The translations under genes and the position numbers were made by a program. Below, in pieces: positions 16,591-26,201 of a stretch of 64,000 bases of DNA (position 1 is its first letter; the number at the start of each line of letters is the position of its first letter). Source of the DNA: Candidatus Melainabacteria bacterium (GTDB taxonomy: Bacteria > Cyanobacteriota > Vampirovibrionia > Obscuribacterales > Obscuribacteraceae); assembly GCA_003151275.1 (NCBI GenBank), contig PLXC01000060.1, positions 62,001-126,000 on the forward strand, given 5' to 3'. The notes under the pieces are model-generated. The model was not told the origin of the DNA. It saw only the letters and a list, made by a program, of their open reading frames with translations, and made no database searches.

Positions 16591-16833
16591 TCATCTCTTA
16601 GTCTTGCCATCATTATCACTATGCGACACTTCGATGAAATTGGCTAGCTGTCTGCCTATCGCGATTTCCAATTGGTTCTTAGAAATAATTATCGGACCGC
16701 CTGGGATGTTCTTTTGAACTTGGATGCAAGAGCCCTGCCCGATGCCGAAACGCAGGGCCTGGTAGGTAATTTCATCGTTCAGAGTTCTTTCGACGACCAA
16801 CCATTGACCATCTTTTCCATCACTTAACGTCAA
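16591..16833 (-). CDS. FeoA-domain protein
   Basis: 80 residues matching the FeoA SH3-like fold: LRFGIGQGSCIQVQKNIPGG followed by PIIISKNQLEIAIGRQLANF is the family core (GI..G..V.....PGGP..I...G..IAL). FeoA works with FeoB in ferrous iron uptake, or appears fused to DtxR-type regulators; no feoB is in the window. TTG start with SD GAGGTG seven bases upstream. It sits 37 bp downstream of the Fur-family gene on the same strand, so joint iron-dependent regulation is likely. Confidence 0.8.
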   Translation of the reverse strand: MTLSDGKDGQWLVVERTLNDEITYQALRFGIGQGSCIQVQKNIPGGPIIISKNQLEIAIGRQLANFIEVSHSDNDGKTKR

Positions 16834-16870
16834 ACTGTCACCTCAAAAAAACAACGTGAACTTTATCTAA

Positions 16871-17434
16871 TCAAGTCGGAGTTTTACCAACTCGACTGGC
16901 CGCTTTTCTCGTTTCGTTGCTGCTGCGAGTAGTTTGGGGCGGCGCCTTCTTTAGTTCACGACAGGTGGGGCAGAGCCCAAAAATCTTGAATTGTGCGTCA
17001 ATGACTTCAAAGTTGTGGCGGGCCCCGATTTTTTGCCCCGCCTCCTCAAGGAAGTGATCCTCAAACTCCAGTGTCATATTGCAGCCAATGCAAATAATAT
17101 GCTGATGCGGCAACGTGTCTTGCTTAAGTTCGTAATGTTTGTGACCCTCGGCAAAATCTAGTTCCCTCAGTAATCCAAGCGATGAGAGCAGCTTGAGGGT
17201 TCGATAAGCTGTGGCAAGACTGACATTAGAGCCAAGTTCGAGCAATTTAGCGTGCAATTCTTCAGCCGACAAGTGATTGCCGTGCGGCAGGTCGCGAAAA
17301 ATCTGCAAGATCGTCTCACGCTGGGCGGTTATACGATGACCGCGTTTGCGCAGCGAGTCAAAAACAGGATCAGAGGGATTGCTCTGTCCGTCTGCCTGCA
17401 GCGCTTTGACGTCTGATGGATTCCTATCTGTCAC
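16871..17434 (-). CDS. Fur-family transcriptional regulator
   Basis: About 187 residues. The N-terminal winged helix (KRGHRITAQRETILQIFRDL, and SLATAYRTLKLLSSLGLL as recognition helix) and C-terminal metal/dimer domain (HKHYELKQDTLPHQHIICIG, then a C-x2-C in GLCPTC) are complete. The single CIGC and CPTC pairs form the structural zinc site of Fur/Zur/PerR proteins. GTG 17434 is preferred because CAGGAG sits seven bases upstream; the upstream ATG at 17461 has no SD. It leads the minus-strand FeoA and zinc-ribbon genes. Which metal or peroxide it senses cannot be decided from the motif alone. Confidence 0.88.
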   Translation of the reverse strand: MTDRNPSDVKALQADGQSNPSDPVFDSLRKRGHRITAQRETILQIFRDLPHGNHLSAEELHAKLLELGSNVSLATAYRTLKLLSSLGLLRELDFAEGHKHYELKQDTLPHQHIICIGCNMTLEFEDHFLEEAGQKIGARHNFEVIDAQFKIFGLCPTCRELKKAPPQTTRSSNETRKAASRVGKTPT

Positions 17435-17524
17435 AAAAAGCTCCTGGCTTTGCGAGAACATATTCTAGGAGATGTCCGCATACATCATAAAACACCAATG
17501 AAGCCAGAACAACCAAAAGAAGGT

Positions 17525-20431
17525 TTAGACCAGCGCTTTGTTCAATTTAAGACAGTCCCTGAGGAAATGACCGGTGTGAGATTCCTTGCTTGTCGCCAAT
17601 TTCTCAGGTGTGCCTTCAGCCACAATCGTGCCACCGCGATCGCCACCTTCCGGTCCAAGATCGATAATCCAGTCGGCCTGCTTAATTACATCTAGATTAT
17701 GTTCGATAATCAACACAGTGTTGCCGGCGTCAACAAGACGATTGAGTACATGCAGAAGTTTGTCCACATCAGCAAAGGAAAGCCCTGTGGTGGGCTCGTC
17801 CAAAATGAAAATTGTCTTTCCAGTCGAGCGCTTCGAAAGCTGTTCTGCAAGTTTGACTCTTTGCGCTTCGCCACCAGATAAGGTGGTAGCGGATTGACCG
17901 AGCTTGATGTAGTTCAGTCCAACTTCTTGCATCGTCGTCAATTTAGCTTCAGCCTTGGGCACGTTCGCAAAGAAAACCAAAGCGTCTTCTACCGTCATTT
18001 CCAAAACATCGCCGATCGACTTGCTTTTGAATTTGACTTCCAAAGTCTCGCGATTGTAGCGAGCTCCTTTGCAAACGTCACAAGTGACAAATACCGAAGG
18101 CAGGAAATTCATTTCAATCTCGTTCATTCCCTCGCCGCGGCAGGCCTCACAACGACCGCCTTTGACGTTGAAAGAGAATCTGCCGGGCAGATAACCTCGC
18201 GCTTTGGCTTCGTTCGTCATGGAGAATATGTCGCGCACCACATCGAACAATCCGGTGTAAGTTGCTGGATTTGAACGAGGCGTTCTGCCAATTGGTGATT
18301 GATCTATATCGATCACTTTATCGAGATTTTCTACACCAGTTACGCTCGTCACTCCTTTTGGAATTGGAACAGGGCTGCCCAGCTCGTGTTTGAGATACTG
18401 GTAGAGCAAATCGTTGACAAAACTGGACTTTCCAGAGCCGCTCACACCGGTAACGGCAACAAACTTATTGAGCGGAATATTGACGCTGATGTCTTTCAGA
18501 TTGTTTAACTTGGCACCGACAACTTTCAAATATTGACTGTTACCCGGGCGTCTTTTCTTTGGCACCTCGATGGACTTGCGACCTGATAGGTACGCTCCTG
18601 TCGATGAAGTTTTGGATTTACAAATATCGTCAATCGTTCCTTGTGCCACCAAATGGCCACCATGCACACCGGCACCCGGGCCGATGTCGATCAGCCAATC
18701 TGCTTGCCGCATCGTGTCTTCGTCATGTTCAACAACGAGAAGAGTGTTGCCGAGGTCACGCAATTTTTTCAGGGTCTGGATCAGTCGATTATTATCTCGC
18801 TGGTGCAAACCAACTGACGGTTCATCCAAAACGTAAAGCACTCCGGACAGCCCCGATCCAATTTGAGTAGCTAAGCGAATGCGTTGTGCCTCGCCACCAG
18901 ATAAGGTATTAGCTTGTCTGTCCAAAGTAAGATAATCCAGTCCCACATCTGACAAAAACTTGAGTCGGGCACTGATTTCAATCAACACCTGGTGTGCGAT
19001 CGTTTGTTGACGAGTGGTCAACTGATCCGGCAACTTCTCGAAAAAGGTTAGAGCTTTGACTACTGAGAGGGCGCAGACTTGAGCGATGGAAAGATCACCT
19101 GTGCGAATAGCCAGACTTTCAGGCTTTAGTCGGGAACCCTTGCAAGCGGTGCATGGCATTTGAGTCATGTAATTTTCAATATCGGCGCGAGCTCGATCCG
19201 ATTGAGTTTCATCATGACGTCGAGTCAAATTAGGAATAATGCCTTCAAACGGTTTGCGATATTCCCAGAACTCGCGGCCATCATAAGAATCGTGAGCAAG
19301 CTTGATTTTTTCTTCTCCGGATCCGTAAAGAATGACATGCTGAGCAGCTTTCGGTAGCTTTTCGAAGGGAACGTCTGTTTTGAATTTATAGTGCTTGGCC
19401 AGGGAAGAAAGAATCTGGTCATAATATGGATTGCCGGTTTTGGCCCAGGGATAAATTGCTCCTTCAGCCAAAGTTTTATTTGCGTCAGGCACCACCAGTG
19501 ATGGATCCACTTCAAATACCGATCCCAGTCCATGACAGTCAGGACAAGCGCCGTACGGGCTATTGAAGCTGAAGATACGCGGAGAGATTTCTGCAAAGCT
19601 GATGTTGCAATTAGCGCAAGCAAAGTTTTCGGAGAATAAAAGTTCCTGTTTAGCACCATCCGGAGCATCGACTAGATCGACAAGAATGTTGGATTTGCCC
19701 CACTTCAAGCCAAGGGAGAGGCTGTCTGCAAGTCGAGATTGAATAGTGGCGCGCACAACTAATCGATCTATCACCAATTCAATTGTGTGCTTCTTTTGCT
19801 TATCCAATTCGATATCGTCTTCAAGCTGATGAACGACTCCATCAATGCGCACCCGCACAAATCCTTCTTTGCGCAAATCTTGAAAAAGCGACTGGTATTC
19901 CCCTTTTCGCCCCGAGATGAGGGGAGCTAATATTTGAATCTTCGTACCTTCCGGCAAGGCCAAAACACCATCAACAATTTGATCGATTGTCTGCGGATTG
20001 ATCAGGCGATCGCACTGCGGGCAGTGCGGAGTGCCGCAGCGAGCATAAAGCAAACGCAGATAGTCATATATTTCAGTCACTGTCCCAACAGTTGAGCGCG
20101 GATTATGACTGGTTGACTTTTGATCGATGGAAATCGCCGGACTCAGTCCCTCGATGGCATCAACATCAGGCTTATCCAATTGACCAAGAAACTGACGCGC
20201 ATACGCCGAAAGCGATTCAACGTATCGCCTCTGACCTTCGGCAAATATGGTGTCAAAGGCGAGAGAAGATTTTCCCGAGCCACTAACCCCGGTGACAACC
20301 ACCAGCTTGTTTCGCGGAATGGCAATATCGATATTTTTGAGATTGTGCTGACGAGCGCCGCGAACAACAATCTCGTCTCCTGTGGCTGAGCTTTTGGCCC
20401 CATTCTTTGCGCCGTTTTTTTCGCCTACCAT
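17525..20431 (-). CDS. uvrA: Excinuclease ABC subunit A (UvrA)
   Basis: The DNA-damage recognition ATPase of nucleotide excision repair, 968 residues, full length. It shows two ABC cassettes, each with a Walker A ([14 protein letters not shown] near residue 50; [14 protein letters not shown] near 660) and signature LSGGEAQR (twice), and Walker B regions [10 protein letters not shown] and [10 protein letters not shown]. Zinc modules [12 protein letters not shown] ... CPDC and CEACRGEG ... CDVC are intact. ATG with AAAGGA upstream. It is divergent from the PQM-rich protein gene; the shared 324-bp region shows no SOS-box motif I can recognise. uvrB and uvrC are not in the window. Confidence 0.97.
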   Translation of the reverse strand: MVGEKNGAKNGAKSSATGDEIVVRGARQHNLKNIDIAIPRNKLVVVTGVSGSGKSSLAFDTIFAEGQRRYVESLSAYARQFLGQLDKPDVDAIEGLSPAISIDQKSTSHNPRSTVGTVTEIYDYLRLLYARCGTPHCPQCDRLINPQTIDQIVDGVLALPEGTKIQILAPLISGRKGEYQSLFQDLRKEGFVRVRIDGVVHQLEDDIELDKQKKHTIELVIDRLVVRATIQSRLADSLSLGLKWGKSNILVDLVDAPDGAKQELLFSENFACANCNISFAEISPRIFSFNSPYGACPDCHGLGSVFEVDPSLVVPDANKTLAEGAIYPWAKTGNPYYDQILSSLAKHYKFKTDVPFEKLPKAAQHVILYGSGEEKIKLAHDSYDGREFWEYRKPFEGIIPNLTRRHDETQSDRARADIENYMTQMPCTACKGSRLKPESLAIRTGDLSIAQVCALSVVKALTFFEKLPDQLTTRQQTIAHQVLIEISARLKFLSDVGLDYLTLDRQANTLSGGEAQRIRLATQIGSGLSGVLYVLDEPSVGLHQRDNNRLIQTLKKLRDLGNTLLVVEHDEDTMRQADWLIDIGPGAGVHGGHLVAQGTIDDICKSKTSSTGAYLSGRKSIEVPKKRRPGNSQYLKVVGAKLNNLKDISVNIPLNKFVAVTGVSGSGKSSFVNDLLYQYLKHELGSPVPIPKGVTSVTGVENLDKVIDIDQSPIGRTPRSNPATYTGLFDVVRDIFSMTNEAKARGYLPGRFSFNVKGGRCEACRGEGMNEIEMNFLPSVFVTCDVCKGARYNRETLEVKFKSKSIGDVLEMTVEDALVFFANVPKAEAKLTTMQEVGLNYIKLGQSATTLSGGEAQRVKLAEQLSKRSTGKTIFILDEPTTGLSFADVDKLLHVLNRLVDAGNTVLIIEHNLDVIKQADWIIDLGPEGGDRGGTIVAEGTPEKLATSKESHTGHFLRDCLKLNKALV

Positions 20432-20755
20432 TACGTCCTTTGCCGAGCTAAAACGCGCTCAGATGCCACCATTAGGGGTCGATTTAAATAATATCCCGTT
20501 TCCAAGCGTTCTTGCATCATTTTGGAAAAAGGTGTTACGTTCCTCAAAGCGCAGCTTAAGGAAATTTCGATGCGTAAAAGGTCAGGTTGGCGGCATTTTT
20601 ATCTGCCGATTGTTTAGTAGGTTGTTACCCTCGGGTAGATATCTAACAGGAAGCTGTCGCATCATCACACCGCTGCCTCAATCGAAGTCCTCTGGCTGGC
20701 GTCCAGGAGACAATATAAGTTTTAAAAGAGCTAGGAAACCTTGGGGTACTTGGAA
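20432..20755. other. Divergent intergenic region, uvrA / PQM-rich gene
   Basis: 324 bp between divergent starts. No GAAC-N4-GTTC or other LexA-type palindrome found by eye. The sequence before 20756 has GAAACC and GGGG but no strong SD. Confidence 0.4.
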
Positions 20756-22465
20756 ATGTCGCAAAAAGACAGCTCATCGAAGATAAAGGCCCAACAAGGC
20801 GGTACTCCCTCTCCAGCACGAAAAGCCGGCAATACTAAGTACAAAATGCAAGCTGCTCAGCTTGCTCAAGAAGCAGCAAAAATCACAGCTGAGCAAGAAG
20901 CTCAAGCAAATGCCCAAGCTGCCTCTCAGTCCGAAGATACTGTGCGAGGGCTGTGGAAAAGCCGAGTGCTTGCCTCATACAAGGGCAAAGGTTCGAAAGA
21001 TTCAAATACTTTGCTCGCCAAAATTTCAGACGGTAAAGCGTCTCTTGAGGTCGGCGATCACTATAAGAGTGTCAACATCCAAGAAGTGATGGTTCACACC
21101 GTCGACAAAATGTTCGACATCTTCCAAAACTGCGCTTACGAATTTAACAAAGTGGCAGCGGGCAGCGAGCTTGAGGTCAATTGGATTCGCCCATTTTTGT
21201 CCAAAGAGGTTACCAACAGCTGGCATCAACAGGAAAACGCCAACCTGATTTTCAGCGGCAGAGTTTCGACGCGTCGTTGGACCATGGTTATCAAAGGGAC
21301 GACTGAAGAGGTCGCAGTTTTCATCCTACCGGCAGACAAGCTGATTGGTTTTGCCCTCAGTCATAACAATTTTAAGCCATATTTTACGATGACGCCAATC
21401 AGCGACACGCTTGATGTGCACTGGAGAATCGAAGAGCACAACATGCCGCCTGAGCTCTTCCCAACAATTTATAAGGAACTGTTTGATGGACTGATTAGGT
21501 TTGCCCGGGAAGAGGCTCGTCTGGACGAGACCTTTACGCTCAGGCAAATCGGCATCGTGCCTGCCGTTGAGCCTGAAAAGGAAGCTGAAGAAGACCAGGC
21601 GCGCCAGAAATTTTATCAGGAGCAGTTCTTTCAAGACATGCACTCAAGAGACCACGACTTTAAACCGGCCGAGCCGGTGCCAGATTTCGCCAAACCAGAG
21701 GCGCACAATGCCGCAGTTAGTTCAGGCGGCTGGAAACAAGTGCCGGACATAAACGTGCACAACGCTGATGCTGCGCGCGCCCTGGCCGAACGTTCTGCCG
21801 CCTCGCTGCGCCAGCACACGCCGGCGATGGCGCCTCAATTGCCTGTTCATCAAGTGCCTCCCCAGCCGCACACCCCGCCGGCTATGCCTCCACCGATGCC
21901 GCCGCAAATGCCGCACCAACCTCAGGCGCCCCAGATGCCGCAGCAGATGCAGCAGATGCCGCACCAGCCTCAGGCGCCGCAGATGCAGCCTCAAATGCCG
22001 CACCAGCCTCAAGCTCCGCACATGCAACCGCAGATGCCGCACCAGCCTCAAGCGCCGCACATGCAGCCGCCAATGCCGCACCAGGCTCAAGCACCGCAAA
22101 TGCCAACGCCAATGCCGCTTCATATGCCGCAAATGCAACCGCAATGGCCGGCACTACAGCCACAAAATCCCCCACAGCCGCAAGCGCAGCAACAGTCTCA
22201 GCAGCCCCAACGCGCCCCCCAGGCGCCGCCACCGCAATATCAACAACAGCAACCGCAAAGGCCGGCTAATTTCACAGAGGCATTGTCGGCACTTCTGTCG
22301 TGTCTCGATCAAGAGCTCGAAATTGTGGCGCGAGCTGGCTCGGATGCTTTCGCCCAACGAGATCTAGCGAGAGCCGATGCGGCTTTGAAATTCTCCGGAA
22401 GATTGACGGAGTTCCGCACTTTGGCTAGAGAACTTTATGAATACTATGGCGGCGGCAAAGCTTAG
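20756..22465 (+). CDS. Unknown protein with Pro/Gln/Met-rich repeat region
   Basis: About 569 residues. Residues 1-60 are polar (Ala/Gln/Lys). Residues about 60-280 are a globular domain (VRGLWKSRVLASYKGKGSKD to TLRQIGIVPAVEPEKE) that I cannot assign. Residues about 360-500 are a low-complexity region of repeated MPHQPQAPQMQPQ-like units of 13-14 residues. The last 60 residues are helical (FTEALSALLSCLDQELEIVA...) and look like a tetramer- or docking-type helix pair. ATG 20756 is preferred over TTG 20741. Its stop touches the stop codon of the convergent kinase gene with no gap. Likely a scaffold protein; no function claimed. Confidence 0.65.
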   Translation: MSQKDSSSKIKAQQGGTPSPARKAGNTKYKMQAAQLAQEAAKITAEQEAQANAQAASQSEDTVRGLWKSRVLASYKGKGSKDSNTLLAKISDGKASLEVGDHYKSVNIQEVMVHTVDKMFDIFQNCAYEFNKVAAGSELEVNWIRPFLSKEVTNSWHQQENANLIFSGRVSTRRWTMVIKGTTEEVAVFILPADKLIGFALSHNNFKPYFTMTPISDTLDVHWRIEEHNMPPELFPTIYKELFDGLIRFAREEARLDETFTLRQIGIVPAVEPEKEAEEDQARQKFYQEQFFQDMHSRDHDFKPAEPVPDFAKPEAHNAAVSSGGWKQVPDINVHNADAARALAERSAASLRQHTPAMAPQLPVHQVPPQPHTPPAMPPPMPPQMPHQPQAPQMPQQMQQMPHQPQAPQMQPQMPHQPQAPHMQPQMPHQPQAPHMQPPMPHQAQAPQMPTPMPLHMPQMQPQWPALQPQNPPQPQAQQQSQQPQRAPQAPPPQYQQQQPQRPANFTEALSALLSCLDQELEIVARAGSDAFAQRDLARADAALKFSGRLTEFRTLARELYEYYGGGKA

Positions 22466-23674
22466 TCACTTCTGGATTTGGTAAGTCTGCGCGGCCTGCT
22501 TACCTTTATTCATCGTTTCGTTCCAACGCTGCCAGCAAAAGATAACAGCGAACAGAAGCACCACCATTAGTACCACACTAGAAATCGTGTTTTTAAGTTC
22601 GGACCATTTCTCTTGTTTGATCGCTTTTTCGCGCATGGACCGAGTATTCTTCGGAACAGGAACTGCAGTCAACCCGGAAAATGACTTCTCAATTTCTAAA
22701 GGACGTGGAACGGCCTTTTCAATTTCATCGCGCAATTCAGCCATGGTTTGAAACCGTGCATCCGGTTCTTTGGCTAGTGCCTTGAGAACAATGCTGTCAA
22801 CTTTTGCGGGAATCTTCAGATCAGGACGCACGTCCAAAAGAGGGCGAGCCGCCTCGCCGATTTGCTTAGTCATCGTGTCCACGTAATTTCTGCCTAAGAA
22901 AGGAACCGCACCGGTCAGAGCTTCGTACATAACAACACCGATCGAATAAATGTCGGATCTGACATCCAAAGGTGCGCCCATGCATTGCTCCGGGCTCATG
23001 TAGATTGGACTTCCCCATACTTCTCCAAGCCGCGTCAGGCGCTGCGCTTCCTCCTCGAACCTGGCGATGCCGAAGTCAACGACTTTGACAAAATCGTTTT
23101 GTCCGCCCTGTCGCGAGAGCATGATGTTGCCTGGTTTCAAATCTCTGTGAATAACTCCACAGCGATGCGCATGATCAACGGCCCCGCAGACCTGGGCGAA
23201 AATATCTCGAAAGCGTTCGACGCTGAGAGGTCCCTGAGTTTTCAAAACGGTGGCGAGGTTCGTTCCGGTCAGATAATCCATCACAAAATATGGCTGACCG
23301 CGCACTGTCGTGCCGTAGTCATAGACTTGCACAATCCGAGGATGGTTGAGGTGGCTTAACAGCTCGGCTTCTCGCTGGAACCGCTTGACGATCAACTCGT
23401 CGTTCAGACCCTGTGTGCGCAATGTCTTGAGAGCGACAATCTTGCTTTTGCCCAGCACCTTAGCTTTGTAGACGACGCTCATACCGCCGTGTCCGAGAAC
23501 GGATAAGACGTAGTATCGATTAGCAACCCTGGCACCGACCAGCAAATCTTTGGCGTTTGATGGAATGAAAACCCGGTAACGGGGCAAGCGACCGCTCGCC
23601 ATAGGCACAGGAGTGCCAGCCGGTGACTTAAGTAGTGGTTTAGACAGAAGCCGCTTTAGTTGACGGGATTTCAT
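22466..23674 (-). CDS. Membrane-anchored Ser/Thr protein kinase
   Basis: A eukaryotic-type (Hanks) protein kinase, about 402 residues. Kinase motifs are complete: glycine loop VLGHGGMSVVYKA, VALKTL catalytic lysine, HRDLKPGNIML catalytic loop, DFGIAR metal loop, and GSPIYMSPEQCMG activation/P+1 segment. A basic N-terminal 40-residue extension precedes the kinase. The C-terminus has one transmembrane helix (VVLMVVLLFAVIFCW) near residue 375 with only a short polar tail, so there is no external sensor domain. ATG 23674 has AAGG six bases before it; TTG 23698 is the upstream alternative. Signal and substrates unknown. Confidence 0.92.
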   Translation of the reverse strand: MKSRQLKRLLSKPLLKSPAGTPVPMASGRLPRYRVFIPSNAKDLLVGARVANRYYVLSVLGHGGMSVVYKAKVLGKSKIVALKTLRTQGLNDELIVKRFQREAELLSHLNHPRIVQVYDYGTTVRGQPYFVMDYLTGTNLATVLKTQGPLSVERFRDIFAQVCGAVDHAHRCGVIHRDLKPGNIMLSRQGGQNDFVKVVDFGIARFEEEAQRLTRLGEVWGSPIYMSPEQCMGAPLDVRSDIYSIGVVMYEALTGAVPFLGRNYVDTMTKQIGEAARPLLDVRPDLKIPAKVDSIVLKALAKEPDARFQTMAELRDEIEKAVPRPLEIEKSFSGLTAVPVPKNTRSMREKAIKQEKWSELKNTISSVVLMVVLLFAVIFCWQRWNETMNKGKQAAQTYQIQK

Positions 23675-23711
23675 CCTTAACCTTCGCTGTCCAATCAAAT
23701 ATTACTTCAAA

Positions 23712-23741
23712 AAGTTCAATTAGGCAGACCTAATTCAACTC
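23712..23741 (-). terminator. Intrinsic terminator after DUF445 gene
   Basis: On the minus strand a 7-bp stem AATTAGG / CCTAATT with 4-nt loop, lengthened by AGTT/AACT, is followed by a T-run (complement of AAAAA near 23709-23713). It lies 32 bp past the DUF445 stop and before the kinase start. Confidence 0.6.
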
Positions 23742-23772
23742 TTTGTCCTGCCGCACCGAGCGTGATACCACG

Positions 23773-25038
23773 TTAGGGCACACAGGCGTTGATGACAATC
23801 TGAATCAAGCCCATTCCCAATCCAATGCCACCACCGAGCCACTCTAACAAAGTGAGCTCTTTTGAACAAATTCTTTTGACAAGATTCTCCAACTGCTGTG
23901 AGCTGAACTGATCGATCTTGCGAGCGATTAAAGCGTACATTCCCAAAGCCGGAATCGCCTTCCCAAGCAGCTCTCCCAGTTCCCGCTTCAGGTACGAATA
24001 GGCAAAAGTGGAAATATCCAGTTTCGCTCTTTTCAGCCAAACTTCTGGGATGGACTCTGGATTGAAGCGCACGATAGCCGAGCGCACAGTGCCCATGGCC
24101 TCCACTTCAACGCGTTTGACGGATTCAAGCAAATCATCCTTGTGCTCAACGATAAAAGTCTCAACAAATTTGACCAGATCCTGCTTGAAACGCGCGATCG
24201 TTTGCAAGGGTAGCGAACGCATATCGAAGTTAGCGATTTGAATAGCGATTTGATCCCTTATGCCAAATCGCTTGACCAAGTCGTTGATGATTTTCTGCGA
24301 TTCCTCCGGCTCTTTTTCGAGGAAGGTGCGCCACTCGTAGCAGACTCGTTTGACACCAATGATCCGGGCCAGAATTTTATAAGGTCCACCGGCGTGAGCT
24401 TGAATCGATTCATCAATAGCATTGATGTTTTGAGGACTGAGCACTGCAACCAGCATGTTTCTTACTTTCACAGGAGTGAGAAACGCTTCGATGATGTAGG
24501 AGGCAATCTCATTGGACTGGTCGAGTTTGATGCGCGTGCTGAGAATAACTTGATCGAATATCTTTTCGGTAATCGCCGCAACTTTCTGTTCACGACCTTG
24601 CTCAACGCTTTCGATCGTCGATTCGACCAGATGCTGCAGCAAGGTTGGACTGAGTTCGGCGATGTCCGAGGCCAGTCGATGCAACTTCGTGGTATCACGG
24701 AATTCTTTCAGCACCGAATCAACAAACATATCTACTGAGACATAGATATTTTGCTCCGTGACAAGCGTTTCAGCCTGGGCCTTGATGTCTGTGGCCGTGA
24801 GCAAAGTATCCGTCACTGTGGCGGCAACGGCTGTGGCCAGTTTCGATCTGCGTTTAGGGAATATGCCTGGCGTTAGAGGCAGCTGATAAGAGCCGATCAT
24901 GATCGCATCGTACGGTCTGAAAAGAGCGGCAATTGCCATTCGCGTCGCAAACCAACCATGAAATGAATAAACCAATGGCGGAAAGAAGACTTTCCAAAAC
25001 ATTATCTGCGGATTTACGAATAGGGCTTCCAGACTCAT
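23773..25038 (-). CDS. DUF445-family membrane protein
   Basis: 421 residues resembling the DUF445 (YheB-like) family. The N-terminal segment has WFATRMAIAALFRPYDAIMI and LTPGIFPKRRSKLATAVA, the family hallmark GW.T..MAI..LFRP followed by G.IPKR...A...A. A long helical, charged middle (residues 80-370) precedes a C-terminal hydrophobic helix (GGGIGLGMGLIQIVINA). A role near the membrane or at the cell pole has been proposed for relatives, but none is firmly established. The divergent upstream 25039-25270 region carries a copy of the dispersed repeat (25044-25086). Confidence 0.75.
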   Translation of the reverse strand: MSLEALFVNPQIMFWKVFFPPLVYSFHGWFATRMAIAALFRPYDAIMIGSYQLPLTPGIFPKRRSKLATAVAATVTDTLLTATDIKAQAETLVTEQNIYVSVDMFVDSVLKEFRDTTKLHRLASDIAELSPTLLQHLVESTIESVEQGREQKVAAITEKIFDQVILSTRIKLDQSNEIASYIIEAFLTPVKVRNMLVAVLSPQNINAIDESIQAHAGGPYKILARIIGVKRVCYEWRTFLEKEPEESQKIINDLVKRFGIRDQIAIQIANFDMRSLPLQTIARFKQDLVKFVETFIVEHKDDLLESVKRVEVEAMGTVRSAIVRFNPESIPEVWLKRAKLDISTFAYSYLKRELGELLGKAIPALGMYALIARKIDQFSSQQLENLVKRICSKELTLLEWLGGGIGLGMGLIQIVINACVP

Positions 25039-25043
25039 TTAGT

Positions 25044-25086
25044 CTTATCCAAGGATGGTCTATGCAGCGGGGCTGCTCGACTTATG
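25044..25086. repeat. Dispersed repeat copy, intergenic
   Basis: Reads CTTATCCAAGGATGGTCTATGCAGCGGGGCTGCTCGACTTATG as a whole in this interval, in the order TTATCC.AGGAT, GTCTATGCAGC, GCTGCTCGACTT, matching the units at 29831-29905. It lies just upstream of the DUF445 start and 185 bp before the TPR gene. Confidence 0.75.
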
Positions 25087-25270
25087 ACAACCAACATTAC
25101 GAGTGACGACGGTGTTCCGTATGCAAGAAGTTTACTAGGATATGCAACTTAAGATGGTTTTATTTTGCCATTGCTCCTGCAAAAAACTTTGAATTGCCCT
25201 GTGCATCACGATTTACTCTTCCTGGCCGGCAACTTAAATTGGCTTACTAATAGATGAGCCATTAAAGTGA

Positions 25271-26194
25271 ATGCCGCTCCCATATAATGACTTCGTGCAA
25301 ACACGCTCACGATTCTCATTACAATTGTTCGCCTCCGTGCTGATTTCGCTGCTTGGCGGCGCGTTTACCGCAAACGTTGCAAACGCTGTGCCGCTTGGCA
25401 ATTTTGCGCAACTAATGCAATCTGGCAAAACCTTCACCAGTGAAAAATCCTACTCTCAAGCAATCTCGACGTTTCAACAAGCGGTCGAGTTGAAGCCGGA
25501 CAGCTGGGATGCGCATCTTGAATTGGGCAAAGCTTATTCTCGCGCCGGTGACTCAGATCGAGCCATGTCGGCCTTGTTTGATTCTTTGAAGTTGAACTCG
25601 AAGAATGCTGAAACGCGCGCCGAATTGGCGGTAATTATGATGAAGCATGGCAGCTGGGACGAAGCAGGCGGACAATTGAAACAGGTACTTGATATGGTGC
25701 CTACCGATCACGCCGTGCGGGGCAACTACGGCATCTGTCTCGAGCAACTTGGCTACATAGACGCAGCCGCAGAGCAATTCGCGATCATCGTCAAGGCGCA
25801 ACCGAAAAGCGTAGAGGCCATATACAATCTGGCGGTGGCCTTGCAGTTGAAAGGTCAAACTGAACAAGCGGCAGATGCATATAAGAAGACGATCGGCTTA
25901 GCTCCTAGTAACTCTCTTGCATATATGGGACTCGGTAAGTGCTTCTTAGCCAGGAAAGATTTTAAGAATGCTGCTTTAATAGAAAAGCGCGCCATTCAAT
26001 TGTTTCCTAACAACCACTGGGCGTATCTGGCATTGGGAGACGCTTACAACGGTCTCGGGCAAAAGGGTGAGTCACTTGAGGCCTATCGCAAGGCAATTCA
26101 AATCAGTCCCAAAGATCCTACTTGCCGCGCCGTGCTGACCAATCTTCTCAAACAAAAGACGGCTGCTTTACCAAGCGCGTTCACAACGAGGTAG
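25271..26194 (+). CDS. Exported TPR-repeat protein
   Basis: 307 residues. Signal-like hydrophobic segment (SLQLFASVLISLLGGAFTA) ends near residue 36, then at least seven 34-residue TPR units, e.g. WDAHLELGKAYSRAGDSDRA and AIYNLAVALQLKGQTEQAAD. The ATG at 25271 is used; GTG 25295 would begin directly before the hydrophobic segment. TPR arrays bind partner proteins; the partner is unknown. The next TPR gene starts seven bases after this stop, so both are in one operon. Confidence 0.85.
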   Translation: MPLPYNDFVQTRSRFSLQLFASVLISLLGGAFTANVANAVPLGNFAQLMQSGKTFTSEKSYSQAISTFQQAVELKPDSWDAHLELGKAYSRAGDSDRAMSALFDSLKLNSKNAETRAELAVIMMKHGSWDEAGGQLKQVLDMVPTDHAVRGNYGICLEQLGYIDAAAEQFAIIVKAQPKSVEAIYNLAVALQLKGQTEQAADAYKKTIGLAPSNSLAYMGLGKCFLARKDFKNAALIEKRAIQLFPNNHWAYLALGDAYNGLGQKGESLEAYRKAIQISPKDPTCRAVLTNLLKQKTAALPSAFTTR

Positions 26195-26201
26195 TGTGCA
26201 A

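Noticed and set aside
20432..20755. LexA/SOS box in the uvrA promoter
   Set aside because: No GAAC-N4-GTTC or similar dyad found in the divergent region.
21768..22367. 199-codon plus-strand frame rich in Arg and Cys
   Set aside because: Alternative frame of the Pro/Gln/Met-rich region; no SD and biased composition.
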